This document shows positions 58,309-60,575 of a stretch of 60,575 bases of DNA, in pieces. Position numbers and translations under genes: made by a program. Source of the DNA: Salinibacter altiplanensis (GTDB taxonomy: Bacteria; Bacteroidota; Rhodothermia; Rhodothermales; Salinibacteraceae); the NCBI RefSeq assembly GCF_002894645.1, contig NZ_NCQY01000011.1, positions 66,949 through 127,523 of the forward strand. Reading direction: 5' to 3'. A model generated the notes under the pieces. That model was not told the DNA's origin and did not search any database. It was given only the letters and a program-made list of their open reading frames with translations. Numbering within the stretch: position 1 is the stretch's first letter; each line of letters starts with the position of its first letter.

Positions 58309-60438
58309 TCAGAAGGGCACCTCATCTTGATTTTCCTCATACTCAGACTCGTGCCTAGTGGTCTGGATGTCAATCTCTGTCGCTGAAAAGCCGAAGAGGT
58401 CTTCCGGGGAGAAGACGAGCCGGAAGTCGTCCTCGGTGAAGAAGGGCTCAAACTTCGTGGCAAACTCGTCGAGCCGCCGTAGGTAGTACGCCGTATTCTC
58501 GTCGGGATCCGTCGGGACCCACTCCGCCGCCAGCTTGCAGTTCTTGAAGGCGGTGACGTTGGCGCTGTCGCCGGTGATGTAGTAGCTGATGCGGTCTCCT
58601 TTCTTGATTGGCTTTCCGGTGCGCTCCTGTTTTTTCTTGGCCAGTTCGTAGGTGGCGGCGCGAGGCCGGCTTCCCGCTTCGACGTCGGCCTCGTAGTCCT
58701 CCAGGGTGTCCTTTAACGTCTCGGTGCGGGCGAAGCTGTCGATGCTCTCCCAGTCGTGCTCGATGATTTTGTCGCGGGTGTTCACGTAGAGCGCGTGCAG
58801 TCCCTCCACGTCGTGGTCGAGGAGGCGCCGGATGGCCCGGCGCACGAAGTCGCGCCCGAACGGCTCGTTGGAGCGAGAGATGAGCGAGGAGCCCTTGAAC
58901 TTTAACTCGTCATCGTAGGTGAGGAGGGCGTAGTTCTTCTTCTTGTACGAGAGCATCTTCTGAAACCGTCCGTCGAAGCCCACGCGAATGCCTTCGGGCA
59001 TCGCCTCCGTGAGGCCCACCGTGAAGTCGGTCTCGGCCTGCTCCCCCCGCACCCCGTCCGGCGGCACGAAGAGGACTCCGTCTGTGTCGACCTCGATCAC
59101 AGTGCCGCCCCGCCCCCGAATCTCGTCGATGAGGTCGCGGAGGATCTGTTGGCCCGTGCGCGCCACCCGGTCGGCCTCCGCAAAGTCGTTGAAGGCAGAG
59201 AGGGAGAAGCCGAGCATGCCGTAGAAGCTGTTGATGAGCACCTTGTAGGAGGACTGCCGCGCATCGAGTTCGCTGCGCACCTCCTCGTCCTCGGCGTTGC
59301 GCATGTCCTCTTTTGTCTCCAGGCGCAGGTCCGTGAGCCGTTCCAGGAGCTGGGGGAAGAGGTCCAGCGTGTCGCCGGACGGCTGCACGTTGTAGTTCAG
59401 CATGATGGACGGGTACAGGCTCTCCACGTCGGCGTAGACGATGGGGCCCATGACGCCGCTGAGGAAGATGTCCGTGTAGCCGCCCATCGACTGGCTGCCC
59501 CATTTGCTGCGGGGCAGGGCGTGGCGCCGCCGGAGGTACTCCCGTACGAAGAGGCTCTCGATCTTGGTCGCCGGGCCGCGCCGCGCCGACGAGCCGTAGG
59601 TCATCGGGAGCATTTGAGCGAGGTAGAAGGTGGAGCCGGAGAGGTGCCCTGCGAGGCGCTTGGTCTCCGTGACGTCGTCGAGTGCGTAGTCGAGCAGTTC
59701 CTCGCGGTCCTCCCGCCAGGCGCGCGAGATGTCAGTGCCCTCGATGTAGGTGCGCTCCTCGGGGGCGAGGCCAAAGTAGCGGGCGGCCGTCTTGAGGCTG
59801 TAGTCCGGCAGGTCGCGGCTGAAGACGTCGAACGACATCACCTGGAAGTAGGTGTCGATCACGTGTCGCCCCACAATGTCGACGGCGGGATAGTCCACCG
59901 TCCGCTCCGCGAAGCGCATGCTGGAGTCGTACGTGCGGGGCACCGACCCGTCGCGGCCGATGGCGAAGTCGACGTCGTGCAGGGCGCAGCGGTCGAGGAG
60001 GTACGAGAGGTCAAACTCGAAGACGTTGTGCCCCTCGATCACGTCCGGGTCGCGCTCCCGGAGCACGTGTACGAGCTCCTTGAGGAGCGTGGCCTCGTTG
60101 ATGCCATTGCGGAGGTGAAGGACCTCGTCCCAGCCGCGGTTGTCGGAGAGGGCGACGATAATCACCTTGTCCTCGGGGCGGTCGGCATTTGGGAAGCCGC
60201 CCTCGGTGTAGACCTCGATGTCGAGCTGCAGGCGGTGCAGGTCGTCGAGGGTCATGTCGAGCAGGCACGACCGCCCGGTCTGCATGAGGTACTGCTGGAC
60301 GGGAGAGCCCACGCGGTAGAGCTCGTCGGGCCAGCCCTCGTCGCTGTCCGTGCGATCCTCGACCTGCCGGATGGCGTTCCAGTAGTCGCTCCACGTCTCG
60401 AAGGTGAGCAGGTACCGGTAAAAATTGTCGCCGGCCAA
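58309..60438 (-). CDS. Family B DNA polymerase with 3'-5' exonuclease, N-terminus uncertain
   Basis: At least 709 aa. Exonuclease motifs: LQLDIEVYTEGG (Exo I), IEGHNVFEFDLSYL (Exo II) and LLDYALDDVTE (Exo III). Polymerase motifs: YADVESLYPSIM (A), KVLINSFYGMLGF (B) and EVDTDGVLF (C, DTD). A KKKNYALLTYD segment and a C-terminal thumb follow, so both activities look intact. The frame begins with TTG at 60438, but protein-like sequence (YIGFTPDTFFPFFFLSDF) continues upstream in frame to a stop at 60562-60564, with no ATG, GTG or TTG. The true start may be non-canonical (for example AUC at 60540) or a frameshift may be present. The gene stands alone and is not next to the chromosomal replication genes. 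Confidence 0.88.
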   Translation of the reverse strand: MAGDNFYRYLLTFETWSDYWNAIRQVEDRTDSDEGWPDELYRVGSPVQQYLMQTGRSCLLDMTLDDLHRLQLDIEVYTEGGFPNADRPEDKVIIVALSDNRGWDEVLHLRNGINEATLLKELVHVLRERDPDVIEGHNVFEFDLSYLLDRCALHDVDFAIGRDGSVPRTYDSSMRFAERTVDYPAVDIVGRHVIDTYFQVMSFDVFSRDLPDYSLKTAARYFGLAPEERTYIEGTDISRAWREDREELLDYALDDVTETKRLAGHLSGSTFYLAQMLPMTYGSSARRGPATKIESLFVREYLRRRHALPRSKWGSQSMGGYTDIFLSGVMGPIVYADVESLYPSIMLNYNVQPSGDTLDLFPQLLERLTDLRLETKEDMRNAEDEEVRSELDARQSSYKVLINSFYGMLGFSLSAFNDFAEADRVARTGQQILRDLIDEIRGRGGTVIEVDTDGVLFVPPDGVRGEQAETDFTVGLTEAMPEGIRVGFDGRFQKMLSYKKKNYALLTYDDELKFKGSSLISRSNEPFGRDFVRRAIRRLLDHDVEGLHALYVNTRDKIIEHDWESIDSFARTETLKDTLEDYEADVEAGSRPRAATYELAKKKQERTGKPIKKGDRISYYITGDSANVTAFKNCKLAAEWVPTDPDENTAYYLRRLDEFATKFEPFFTEDDFRLVFSPEDLFGFSATEIDIQTTRHESEYEENQDEVPF

Positions 60439-60575
60439 CTCGGTGGCCGTGTGGACGGTCCCGCTCCGATACCGATCCGCGAGCAGCGAAAAGTCGGAGA
60501 GAAAGAAGAACGGGAAGAAGGTGTCTGGAGTGAACCCGATATAACGGACAGGTGACCGCTTTCACACTGCGGCAA

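Noticed and set aside
1-60575. CRISPR array
   Set aside because: No regularly spaced repeats of suitable length and no cas genes were seen.

Overview
The window looks like chromosome from an extremely halophilic, high-GC member of the Rhodothermota/Bacteroidota, most likely Salinibacter or a close relative. This is inferred from strongly acidic proteins throughout (for example valyl-tRNA synthetase, the sulfur carrier and the pyrophosphatase), high GC, Bacteroidota-style TAnnTTTG promoter candidates, and families such as FeS-type photolyase, rhodanese-fused MoeB and DUF6588. No database search was possible, so the species is not proven.

Left part (1-30.7 kb): a DAB inorganic-carbon uptake operon (dabB-dabA-PII-like); a P19/Tp34 iron-transport protein; a VOC protein with an extra helical domain; a YceI protein; a protein with an internal duplication; a PAS-rich histidine kinase and a DUF971 protein. 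Next come a putative manganese transporter with a perfect palindromic operator candidate and a DtxR/MntR-type regulator, then valS, and two lipoprotein genes separated by a 1.4-kb stretch without a recognisable gene. A minus-strand operon cysM-mec-cysO-moeZ encodes a complete protein-thiocarboxylate route to cysteine, preceded by a candidate Cys-rich leader ORF. It is followed by an FeS photolyase, an SDR, a fasciclin lipoprotein, tRNA-Asn and an S9 peptidase.

Middle part (30.8-40.24 kb): a 9.4-kb element integrated in tRNA-Leu(CAG). It is bounded by an intact tRNA on the left, a 68-nt repeat of the tRNA 3' part on the right and an adjacent tyrosine integrase. Cargo: an AbiJ-like defence protein, a three-gene minus operon of unknown function, a divergent family A DNA polymerase-like protein, a DUF2806 protein and a membrane protein flanked by degenerate direct repeats. 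The right-hand tRNA-Leu copy has a 50-nt self-complementary insertion in its D-loop. This element is the most novel part of the window.

Right part (40.3-60.6 kb): a large GAF/PAS hybrid sensor kinase; a yhaO/yhaN-like (SbcDC-type) pair in which the ATPase carries a long extra C-terminal region; a lone HsdR-N-like domain protein with a degenerate nuclease motif; a YeeZ-like NAD-binding protein; egtD (ergothioneine); an unknown acidic protein; ppa; a DUF6588 protein; a sodium/solute symporter with a DUF3311-like partner; and a proofreading-competent family B DNA polymerase whose N-terminus has no ordinary start codon in the window.
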